From positions 1-5,205 of the forward strand of contig PCSF01000072.1 in NCBI GenBank assembly GCA_002771315.1: a stretch of 5,205 nucleotides of DNA. Direction: 5' to 3'. The notes beneath the pieces are model-generated. The model was not told where the DNA came from. It worked only from the letters and a program-made list of their open reading frames with translations, and made no database searches. A program made the position numbers and the translations under genes. Origin of the DNA: Desulfobacterales bacterium CG23_combo_of_CG06-09_8_20_14_all_52_9. Its GTDB lineage: Bacteria > Desulfobacterota > Desulfobacteria > Desulfobacterales > UBA2156. How positions within the stretch are numbered: the stretch's first letter is position 1; each line of letters begins with the position of its first letter. Positions 1-5,205 of the stretch are shown here, piece after piece.

Positions 1-3000
1 AAGCTGGTTGGGTCGAAGTGCATCATCTTGTTCGGCGTGGTCAGCCCCTTTTCCCGGTTGCCCATGAAGGCAATCGGATAGATATCCCTTTTCCTGGAGC
101 ACAAATAACCGGTGAACGGAGGTGCGTACTTGCCGAGCCAAATCCTTGAAGCGTTTTTTCTCTTTTGAAGAAACGATTTGAAAAAGAAAGGACAGGGCGG
201 CGTACCATAACGCCTGGATCTCAATGGGATACCCTTGTCTCGGGGTCCCGGCCGGGTAATTGGTATCCATCCAGGTAAAATGAGCCGGGCTGAAAATCAA
301 CCCGGTTTCATCATCCATCTGGATTCCGTTTGGCGTACCCCGAATATAGGCTTGTGCAATGGAAAGTAAAATTTCTCTTACGGTTCTGTCCCCGCAAACC
401 GTTTTCAGGAAACGAGAATTTTTTTCAGCCTGCACCAAATCTCTGCACGCCACGGCAAACCATAAGGGAGCATCCGACGTGTCCCGATTGGCCGGTCCTT
501 GTTCACCGATCATGTTGGGCAGTGTCCCCTGGGACTCAAACCGGCCGAACTGATAGAGGATGGATCGTGCGTCATCGAGCATTCCGGCCGCAATGAGCCC
601 ACGGCTGAAAATCAGGGAATCCCGTCCCCAGTCCAAAAACCATGGGTACCCCGCAATCACCGTCTTTCCCTGGTCCCTCTCGACGATATAATGATCCATG
701 ATTCGGATCATTTCCCCCAACAGGCTTTTTTCTTTTAAATCCCGTGAGGGTTTCTCTTCTGTATTTTTGCGTAATATCGTCTCGCCACCCGAATCCGGCT
801 TATTTGTTAAAGGTCCGGCCTCACCGATCAGCGTCACCCCCTGCCCGCCTTTGATCTTGGCGGTAAAGTAACCCGGACTGAACAGGTCGGAATTCGGATC
901 CTGCCCGCGCTGAGCCTCCTGGAATCGATGAACCATGTAGTGCCACTCCGGTTCGTGTACATAGCGTCCGGAAAAAATTTTCATGGATAGAACATGGTGT
1001 CCGTCCGGCTGAAAAAGAAACCCCTCGGCTTGAGGCGTAACCGCCTGTGGCCAGTGGTTCTCAGGCCCCATAAATGCCTTAATGACATCGTGGCAGGACC
1101 GGCTTTCGATGTCCGGCCTTAAAATGAGAGTCACCGGTTCGTCATCCGAAAGGCCACCACCACCTTCCACGGATTGTTCCCTGATAATGACCATCCGGGT
1201 CTGGTTTTGACCGTCTATCATGGAAAGTGCGATACGGATCGTTACATGCTTCCCCAAACCGGTGGGGACTTTGAATCGCCAAACGCCCTTGAATGGGTCC
1301 TCCAATCGAAACGAATCCATGCAGGTGGCACTGATTTCCTGTGAGTAGTCCTGGAACACGATCCACCCCCGACACCGAGACCATAGGATCCACCGGTCCG
1401 AAGGTCGCTTTGGATGAAGGTTTGCCGCCAGAAGCGCATCGTATCGGCTGGTCAGCTTTCCCCATTCTACCGGAGCCCGCAGCATCCCACCACAACCGTT
1501 TGTGGTCAAAAAATACAGGGGCGTATTGGAGTCCAAATCCTTGTGCCGGAGTATTATTTTCAAGGATGCCCCCTCCGGCCGACTCAGGTATAGCAAAGGA
1601 GCTTCCATCCTCTTGGCACCTTCCGGCAAATAGACGGAAAGGTGTAGTATGTACGGCATATGATGCCAGGGTACAGGCAAGGGTGTAAAAAGGGCGAACC
1701 GATCTCCGCCCGGACCCGGAAGGCTGTCTTCCACCGCCACCACGCGCATCCCCCGTTTGATCAGTACTCGGAAATGGGCCGGTGCTAAAACCAGCAGAAA
1801 ATGTCCCGGCGGGAGCATCACCTCCCGTTTTAGATCCTGAGGCCATATCCAGGGAATGATCCGGGATTCGGCCTTTTGAGGATTCAAGCTCCGACAAAAC
1901 TCCTCGGGATCTTTACGAAACTCCACAACGGCTGCATCCACATTCAGGTCTCCCAGGTCCACATCCCCGTAAAAATGGCGCCACACATCAAGAACCTTTG
2001 CCCTCAGGCGTTGGAAAACGATGCGTTCCGGTTCCAGCAAGTTCTCTTTTCTCTCCGATTCAATGAGTGTGTGATCATCGAAATCATCGGAAAGACAAAG
2101 CACCTGACCCGGAGTTAGCTCAAGCTCGGCCCACTCCTCCCTGACCCGAATACGGACCTTTTTCCCTGTGAGTAAATCGAGAAGTGTGTCCCCTTTCATA
2201 GAGGCGTCGGCACGTTTCCACCGGGCATAAGCGGATTTGTGATCGTCCAGGTTGGCCACAATTAAAAGCCTTTTATCTGTCAAGGGATGGAAGCGGCTCA
2301 CGACAAGGCAGTTTCCTTGACCTTCGTGAATCATCTTCAGCCGGGCATCGTCGAAAAACGCGGGGTGCTTTCTGAGAATGCATGAAAGCCTTGAGATTTC
2401 CGCCGCCTGATTGGGAGAGCCGCCCCAGTTGAGGGATCGGGCCTGGTGGACCTCGATTTTTTCGGTGGCATACCACTCTACGCCATTGGCGAAGGCAAAT
2501 CCGCCCTGGTGAGAAAGAAGGGCACAAAGGGCCGTCCGCATCTTTGCCCAAATTGTGGAACGTGAGGCCAACCGGTTGTTGTCGTGGGTTTCGGCATAAT
2601 GAACCAGAATCCCGTCGCTTTTTGAAATCTCGAATACATCGGGAAGATAGCCCTCGATCTGATGTCGGTCGTAATTCTGAAAGAGTTCCGAATAGGCCCA
2701 ATTGAAATTGGCCAAATTGAGCAAGTCCCGGGTGACCGATATTTTCCCACCCAATCCTTCTAGAAAAAACAGGGTAGCGGGAAACTGGTCCCTCACCAGG
2801 GCCACCAGATATCTCCAGGCCATTACCGGGATCATATACCCGGCATCGCATCGGAATCCGTCCACACCCCGGTGACACCAGGTCAAGAAGACCTGGCCCA
2901 TGTATTCCCACAGCCTCTTTTTGGAGTAATCCAGCTTGGTGAGATCCTCCCATTGCACACCCCAGGCGCCCGGTACCTCGATGCGGCCGTTTTCGGTGCG

Positions 3001-3837
3001 GCTCAGCCACTCCGGATGCGTTTGATGAAGAATAGCCGCCCATCCGGTGTGATTGATAGCGATATCGAGGATCAGCTTAGCCCCTCGGGCATGGATAGCA
3101 TCTACAAGTTCCATAAATTGTTCCGTGGGTGTGGCCTTTGGGTCGAATTTGGCCAGAGACGGATCTACTGTAGTAAAGCTCAGTGCAGCATACGGGCTTC
3201 CGAATCGTCCCATCCGTCTATAGGTCGTGGGGGTCGGGTGAATGGGAAGCAGTTGAATAAACCGACATCCCAACTCGCCGATGATGAAATCAAGATGGGA
3301 GATGAAATCCCTAAAGGTCCCGGAAGGCGGAATGACCGCATATCCCAGTCGGTCCAGCCTCAAAACATCGGCATCCGCTTCCGGAGTGAAAAAGCCGCCG
3401 CGGATATTAGGCCCGAACTGGCGCACAAAGGCGTTGTAAATCGTGTTGGCGCAGACCGTGTCGGCCGGTTCCACGTTGACGGAGAGGTTGTTTCCTGCCG
3501 GCCATACAGGATCCAGGGTCAATGCGGGAAGGAAGAACGCCTTGGCCTCGAAATGCCCTGTTTCGCAAAGCGGGAGGGAAATCTTGAATCGAAAACCGTC
3601 CAAAAGCGTCATCGGAATATCGAACCAATCCCGGGCCAGGGGCGGCTCGTTGAATTGCACCTCCCGGATGGTCTCCATTCTCATTCTGTCGGCATGGCCG
3701 ATATTGGTGCGCAGGTATGCCTTTCCCGGCTCAGGCCTTGGAAGGGTCAAAAAAACCGTCAGGATATCCCCCCTGAATTTGACCATCCGCGTACCCGGGG
3801 TGGGATCCTGTTCAAGAAAAATCGGTTCCGGATTCAT
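1..3837 (-). CDS. Bifunctional glycogen debranching enzyme (GH13 + amylo-alpha-1,6-glucosidase), 3' end outside window
   Basis: Cytoplasmic storage-glucan enzyme. By family it would move a short maltooligosaccharide off a branch (4-alpha-glucanotransferase) and then hydrolyse the remaining alpha-1,6-linked glucose. I translated the whole frame: 1279 codons with no stop or frameshift. Residues 1 to about 125 look like a beta-rich N-terminal domain. The GH13 barrel follows, with QLLPI (195-199), SPY (214-216), region I DIAINH (258-263), region II GVDGFRCDAGY (324-334, nucleophile D331), region III FFLEGLGG (357-364, acid/base E360) and region IV ETHDNN (416-421, D419). A beta-sandwich comes next (to about 560), then a GDE_N-like region with RPDIE (907-911). 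The C-terminal (alpha/alpha)6 domain shows AGYPWFLDWGRD (1062-1073), FTWMD (1187-1191), GYPIEIQALWY (1202-1212) and RPNQL (1275-1279). The family normally continues some tens of residues past RPNQ, so only the extreme C-terminus is missing. Start: ATG with GGAG five bases upstream. The frame stays open upstream to 3984 but has no ATG there. Function is confident; donor and acceptor specificity is not. Confidence 0.93.
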   Translation of the reverse strand, partial: MNPEPIFLEQDPTPGTRMVKFRGDILTVFLTLPRPEPGKAYLRTNIGHADRMRMETIREVQFNEPPLARDWFDIPMTLLDGFRFKISLPLCETGHFEAKAFFLPALTLDPVWPAGNNLSVNVEPADTVCANTIYNAFVRQFGPNIRGGFFTPEADADVLRLDRLGYAVIPPSGTFRDFISHLDFIIGELGCRFIQLLPIHPTPTTYRRMGRFGSPYAALSFTTVDPSLAKFDPKATPTEQFMELVDAIHARGAKLILDIAINHTGWAAILHQTHPEWLSRTENGRIEVPGAWGVQWEDLTKLDYSKKRLWEYMGQVFLTWCHRGVDGFRCDAGYMIPVMAWRYLVALVRDQFPATLFFLEGLGGKISVTRDLLNLANFNWAYSELFQNYDRHQIEGYLPDVFEISKSDGILVHYAETHDNNRLASRSTIWAKMRTALCALLSHQGGFAFANGVEWYATEKIEVHQARSLNWGGSPNQAAEISRLSCILRKHPAFFDDARLKMIHEGQGNCLVVSRFHPLTDKRLLIVANLDDHKSAYARWKRADASMKGDTLLDLLTGKKVRIRVREEWAELELTPGQVLCLSDDFDDHTLIESERKENLLEPERIVFQRLRAKVLDVWRHFYGDVDLGDLNVDAAVVEFRKDPEEFCRSLNPQKAESRIIPWIWPQDLKREVMLPPGHFLLVLAPAHFRVLIKRGMRVVAVEDSLPGPGGDRFALFTPLPVPWHHMPYILHLSVYLPEGAKRMEAPLLYLSRPEGASLKIILRHKDLDSNTPLYFLTTNGCGGMLRAPVEWGKLTSRYDALLAANLHPKRPSDRWILWSRCRGWIVFQDYSQEISATCMDSFRLEDPFKGVWRFKVPTGLGKHVTIRIALSMIDGQNQTRMVIIREQSVEGGGGLSDDEPVTLILRPDIESRSCHDVIKAFMGPENHWPQAVTPQAEGFLFQPDGHHVLSMKIFSGRYVHEPEWHYMVHRFQEAQRGQDPNSDLFSPGYFTAKIKGGQGVTLIGEAGPLTNKPDSGGETILRKNTEEKPSRDLKEKSLLGEMIRIMDHYIVERDQGKTVIAGYPWFLDWGRDSLIFSRGLIAAGMLDDARSILYQFGRFESQGTLPNMIGEQGPANRDTSDAPLWFAVACRDLVQAEKNSRFLKTVCGDRTVREILLSIAQAYIRGTPNGIQMDDETGLIFSPAHFTWMDTNYPAGTPRQGYPIEIQALWYAALSFLFQIVSSKEKKRFKDLARQVRTSVHRLFVLQEKGYLSDCLHGQPGKGADHAEQDDALRPNQL

Positions 3838-3842
3838 ATTAT

Positions 3843-3846
3843 CTCC
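3843..3846 (-). promoter_or_regulatory. Ribosome binding site of the debranching enzyme gene
   Basis: On the minus strand GGAG lies five bases before the ATG at 3837. It is the main reason for choosing that ATG, because the frame stays open upstream for about 147 more bases, with only GTG or TTG as possible starts (for example GTG at 3910-3912). Confidence 0.6.
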
Positions 3847-3849
3847 AAA

Positions 3850-3874
3850 TTCAAAGCGCTTTTTTCTCTTTGAA
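3850..3874 (-). repeat. Inverted repeat in the leader just upstream of the debranching enzyme RBS
   Basis: TTCAAAG at 3850-3856 and its exact reverse complement CTTTGAA at 3868-3874 are separated by 11 bases. In a minus-strand transcript this would be a 7-bp, AU-rich stem ending three bases before the GGAG ribosome binding site. A 10-bp palindrome, AAAGCGCTTT (3853-3862), overlaps it. It could be an operator or a weak translation-control hairpin. No regulator is identified, and a chance origin is possible in AT-rich DNA. Confidence 0.35.
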
Positions 3875-3898
3875 GGCGCTCCGAATACACACGTGAAA

Positions 3899-3927
3899 AC
3901 CTTATCATCCACTCTCTTTGATATCAA
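3899..3927 (-). promoter_or_regulatory. Candidate promoter for the debranching enzyme gene
   Basis: On the minus strand TTGATA (3922-3927, five of six to the -35 consensus) is followed after 17 bases by TAAGGT (3899-3904), a poor -10 with three of six matches. A perfect 10-bp palindrome, TTGATATCAA (3918-3927), covers the -35 box and could be a repressor or activator half-site pair. The spacing and -35 are good but the -10 is weak, so this may need an activator or may be wrong. Confidence 0.3.
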
Positions 3928-3930
3928 GAG

Positions 3931-3949
3931 TCCGGAATAATCTTCCGGA
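3931..3949. repeat. 7-bp perfect inverted repeat upstream of the debranching enzyme promoter candidate
   Basis: TCCGGAA (3931-3937), a 5-base spacer, and TTCCGGA (3943-3949) form a perfect dyad. It sits immediately upstream (on the minus strand) of the -35 candidate. There is no T-run on either side, so it is not an intrinsic terminator. The place and symmetry fit a binding site for a dimeric regulator, but no regulator gene lies in the window. Confidence 0.35.
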
Positions 3950-4010
3950 ACCGATGCAAGCCCCAATACGAGAAAAACGCTCGTTCATTTTTTCCGTTTT
4001 CATGGAATTT

Positions 4011-4068
4011 CAAGATAATGAGTTGGCGGCATCTGCCTCTAATAAAACTTGATTTACTCATTATGTTG
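4011..4068. repeat. Long-armed imperfect inverted repeat around the toxin-antitoxin -35 box
   Basis: CAAGATAATGAGT (4011-4023) and ACTCATTATGTTG (4056-4068) are reverse complements with one mismatch in 13 and a perfect 9-bp core. The spacer is 32 bases. The right arm lies between the -35 and -10 boxes of the toxin-antitoxin promoter, and the -35 lies in the spacer. A bound protein could therefore cover or loop the promoter. It might be a second operator, or a site for a different regulator. It is unlikely to be chance at this length, although nothing shows function. Confidence 0.5.
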
Positions 4069-4077
4069 GCCTATATT
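4049..4077 (+). promoter_or_regulatory. Sigma-70-type promoter of the toxin-antitoxin operon
   Basis: TTGATT (4049-4054, four of six matches) and TATATT (4072-4077, five of six) are separated by the optimal 17 bases. Transcription would begin near 4084, giving a leader of about 30 bases before the antitoxin ATG. The boxes are embedded in two inverted repeats, which suggests a repressible promoter. Confidence 0.6.
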
Positions 4078-4093
4078 TAGACCCATAAATATA
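4072..4093. promoter_or_regulatory. Putative autorepression operator of the toxin-antitoxin operon
   Basis: TATATTTA (4072-4079) and TAAATATA (4086-4093) form a perfect 8-bp inverted repeat with a 6-base spacer. The left arm contains the whole -10 box and the centre covers the predicted transcription start. Phd/YefM antitoxins are known to bind such palindromes at their own promoters, with the toxin as co-repressor. The symmetry is seen directly; binding is inferred. Confidence 0.55.
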
Positions 4094-4100
4094 CCAGAAT

Positions 4101-4106
4101 AAGGGG
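4101..4106 (+). promoter_or_regulatory. Ribosome binding site of the antitoxin gene
   Basis: AAGGGG lies seven bases before the ATG at 4114. An ATG at 4109 is out of frame and too close to this site, so 4114 is preferred. Confidence 0.6.
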
Positions 4107-4113
4107 TCATGAC

Positions 4114-4395
4114 ATGAAAACGATTTCAATTGCAAATGATATTGTTCCCATTGCAGAATTTAAGGCGGGTATCTCCAAATGGTTTAAGAGCATCCAAAAA
4201 GGCGGACATCCATTGATTATAACGCAGAACGGCAAGCCCGCCGGAGTTCTCCTCTCTCCTAGTGAATACGATGATCTGATTTACAAAAAGGCATTTTTTG
4301 ATTCTGTCGGCAGAGGGATAGCGGATACCGAAAGCGGGAATGTTTACAGCACCAAAGAATTAAAGGCGGCATTGATCGAGAGAAGAAGCAGGTGA
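4114..4395 (+). CDS. Phd/YefM-family antitoxin
   Basis: A 93-residue protein of typical length for the family. The N-terminal DNA-binding and dimerisation part is recognisable: IVPIAEFKAGISKWF (10-24) matches the usual 'V.A.EFK...S.....' pattern, and PLIITQNGKPAGVLLSPSEY (33-52) is the hallmark strand-turn-strand with the conserved NGKPAGVL. The C-terminal part (about 55-93), charged and probably flexible, would wrap around and neutralise the toxin. By family knowledge the protein also represses its own promoter, here probably through the palindrome at 4072-4093. It is followed directly by the toxin gene, sharing one base of its TGA stop with the toxin's ATG. The DNA is visibly richer in A and T than the debranching gene to the left, which fits a mobile accessory module but does not prove transfer. 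Family assignment is secure; the exact subfamily is not. Confidence 0.9.
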   Translation: MKTISIANDIVPIAEFKAGISKWFKSIQKGGHPLIITQNGKPAGVLLSPSEYDDLIYKKAFFDSVGRGIADTESGNVYSTKELKAALIERRSR

Positions 4396-4691
4396 TGAAA
4401 ATCAGATGGACTCATGAAGCTTTGTTGCGATTGTTCGAGATTGAGGATTTCATATCACAGGACAGCCCTGATCGGGCCAGGAAATTTGTTGACCAGATCG
4501 TCGAACATACGAAATCCTTGTCTGACAACCCTCTTAGTGGAAGGACCGTTCCCGAAATTTCCAGCCCCGATTTAAAAGAGCTGATTTTTAGAAAATATCG
4601 AATCGTCTACCGAATGAATAAAAACAACCTTGATATCCTGACTGTTTTCGATGGACATAGATTATTGTGTATGGATGAAATAGATTCGTAG
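4395..4691 (+). CDS. ParE/RelE-superfamily toxin
   Basis: A small basic-to-neutral protein of 98 residues if it starts at the ATG of the TGATG junction. A GTG at 4392 would add one residue and give a 4-base overlap. The pattern is that of ParE-like toxins: a helical hairpin at the N-terminus (about residues 7-42, with FISQDSPDRARKFVDQIV), then NPLSGRTVPE (45-54), then the beta-sheet core KELIFRKYRIVYR (60-72) and LDILTVFDGHRLL (77-89). The ELIFRKYRIVYR and R-containing last strand are family hallmarks. ParE members poison DNA gyrase and RelE members cleave mRNA on the ribosome. The 'DSP..A..FV..I' helix and 'GR.VPE' favour the ParE side, but the target cannot be fixed from sequence. Translation is probably coupled to the antitoxin, whose end supplies a purine-rich stretch before the start. 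The reading frame is intact, so the pair looks functional. Confidence 0.88.
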   Translation: MKIRWTHEALLRLFEIEDFISQDSPDRARKFVDQIVEHTKSLSDNPLSGRTVPEISSPDLKELIFRKYRIVYRMNKNNLDILTVFDGHRLLCMDEIDS

Positions 4692-5049
4692 CTCATCCAT
4701 GATCATCTATTCACATAACCAAACAATCCATTGGATGCTCGTTTCTCGCGCTGGTGATCTTTGCGTTCGATCCGTAATGTTCAGTCACACTGATTTGACG
4801 CCACTATCCCGTTATAGAAAATAAGACATGATTTCCCTATTGGATAGATTGCGGCATACCGGGTTCAACGTCAACGGCGGCCAAAGGATCCTTCCATAGA
4901 AAAAGACGTCCATGGAAAACCTTGCACGGCACATTAACCTGCCTGCGCCGCAAAGCATAGCGCTACGGATAGGGATGCCGGTAAAACACAATTCATTCTC
5001 ACGTTGAATCCGTCCGCAAAAATGCGACTTCTTACCAATTCAATTTTTG
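4692..5049. other. Gene-poor spacer between convergent genes
   Basis: About 358 bases between the toxin stop and the stop of the minus-strand transporter. I find no coding frame with family resemblance, no tRNA-like fold and no clear intrinsic terminator for either gene. Short dyads exist (ATCC-ATT-GGAT at 4726-4736, TAGCGCTA at 4958-4965, TTCCAT/ATGGAA at 4892-4917) but none has a following T-run or notable length. It may be decayed sequence or a 3' untranslated region. Confidence 0.5.
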
Positions 5050-5205
5050 TCACGACATATTTTTCCTTGATTCCCATCGTGGTATCCGGCCAAGAGAAAG
5101 GCCGATTGCAAATATCCCCATGATACTGAACAGGGTCATGGCGGTTTTCATAGCCAGGACAAATTCCTTGCCTGTCTCTATGGTCACAGACCGGTCGCCG
5201 AGAAA
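5050..5205 (-). CDS. C-terminal end of a probable MFS-type transporter, 5' part outside window
   Basis: The last 51 codons of a minus-strand gene; the stop is TGA (complement of 5050-5052). Residues 15-39 of the visible part, FVLAMKTAMTLFSIMGIFAI onward to GLSLGR, read as one hydrophobic transmembrane helix. It is preceded by a short polar loop (GDRSVTIETGKE) and followed by a basic cytoplasmic tail (IPRWESRKNMS). A final helix after 'F..A...A' with an RGR- or GR-like exit is typical of 12- or 14-helix major facilitator drug or sugar transporters (DHA families). With one helix visible the family is only a suggestion, and the substrate is unknown. It converges on the toxin-antitoxin operon across a spacer of about 358 bases. 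Confidence 0.6.
   Translation of the reverse strand, partial: FLGDRSVTIETGKEFVLAMKTAMTLFSIMGIFAIGLSLGRIPRWESRKNMS

Noticed and set aside
1..71. In another minus-strand frame the left edge reads like TTPNKMMHFDPTS, suggesting a frameshift in the debranching gene.
   Set aside because: The main frame reads continuously to GYLSDCLHG and RPNQL, the expected C-terminal debranching enzyme motif, so the other frame is coincidental.
1142..1897. A 251-codon minus-strand open frame offset from the debranching frame.
   Set aside because: It lies wholly inside the debranching gene in a different frame; its translation is low in structure (rich in G, S, R and P) with no recognisable motif.
2273..3043. 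A 256-codon minus-strand open frame offset from the debranching frame.
   Set aside because: It overlaps the GH13 active-site coding region in the wrong frame and resembles no protein family.
2872..3873. A 333-codon open frame on the plus strand.
   Set aside because: It is exactly antisense to the GH13 part of the debranching enzyme, whose catalytic motifs are all present. Its translation shows no family features and no convincing ribosome binding site.
3968..3984. ACGAG-7-CTCGT stem followed by a T-rich stretch, as a terminator.
   Set aside because: The stem is only five base pairs, the T-run is not adjacent, and no plus-strand gene ends there.
4864..5008. TTCAACGT and ACGTTGAA as ends of a small mobile element.
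   Set aside because: Eight-base arms about 130 bases apart are within chance expectation, the matches do not extend, and there is no flanking target duplication.
5011..5030. CGCA-TGCG hairpin as terminator of the transporter gene.
   Set aside because: The stem is four base pairs (six with a bulge) and no T-run follows on the minus strand.

Overview
The window looks like ordinary chromosomal DNA of a Gram-negative bacterium. The style of the main gene (a GH13 domain joined to a glycogen-debranching domain) and the moderate GC content suggest a deltaproteobacterial (Desulfobacterota-like) or similar environmental anaerobe. That placement is an inference; there is no rRNA or other marker to fix it.

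Layout. Positions 1-3837, minus strand: one uninterrupted reading frame of 1279 codons. It starts at 3837 and runs off the left edge just after the C-terminal RPNQL motif of glycogen debranching enzymes. It codes for a two-domain protein with an N-terminal GH13 (alpha-amylase fold) half, catalytic triad D331/E360/D419, and a C-terminal amylo-alpha-1,6-glucosidase (GH133/GDE_C) half. This is the architecture of 'indirect' debranching enzymes: a glucanotransferase and a 1,6-glucosidase in one chain. Positions 3838-4113: a divergent regulatory region with several short inverted repeats. Those near 3850-3949 belong to the minus-strand gene. Those at 4011-4093 surround a good sigma-70-type promoter reading rightward. 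Positions 4114-4691, plus strand: a two-gene type II toxin-antitoxin operon, a Phd/YefM-family antitoxin followed with a 1-nt overlap (TGATG) by a ParE/RelE-superfamily toxin. Positions 4692-5049: about 360 bases with no gene or RNA I can support. Positions 5050-5205, minus strand: the last 51 codons of a membrane protein, most likely a major-facilitator-type transporter.

How the parts relate. The debranching enzyme serves storage alpha-glucan breakdown and stands alone in this window. The toxin-antitoxin pair has its own promoter and a perfect 8-bp inverted repeat overlapping the -10 box, which fits autorepression by the antitoxin or the antitoxin-toxin complex. I see no functional link between the three units. 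I found no insertion sequence, CRISPR array or tRNA, and nothing that I would call a previously undescribed system. The points most worth following are the fused debranching enzyme and the nested inverted repeats in the divergent region.
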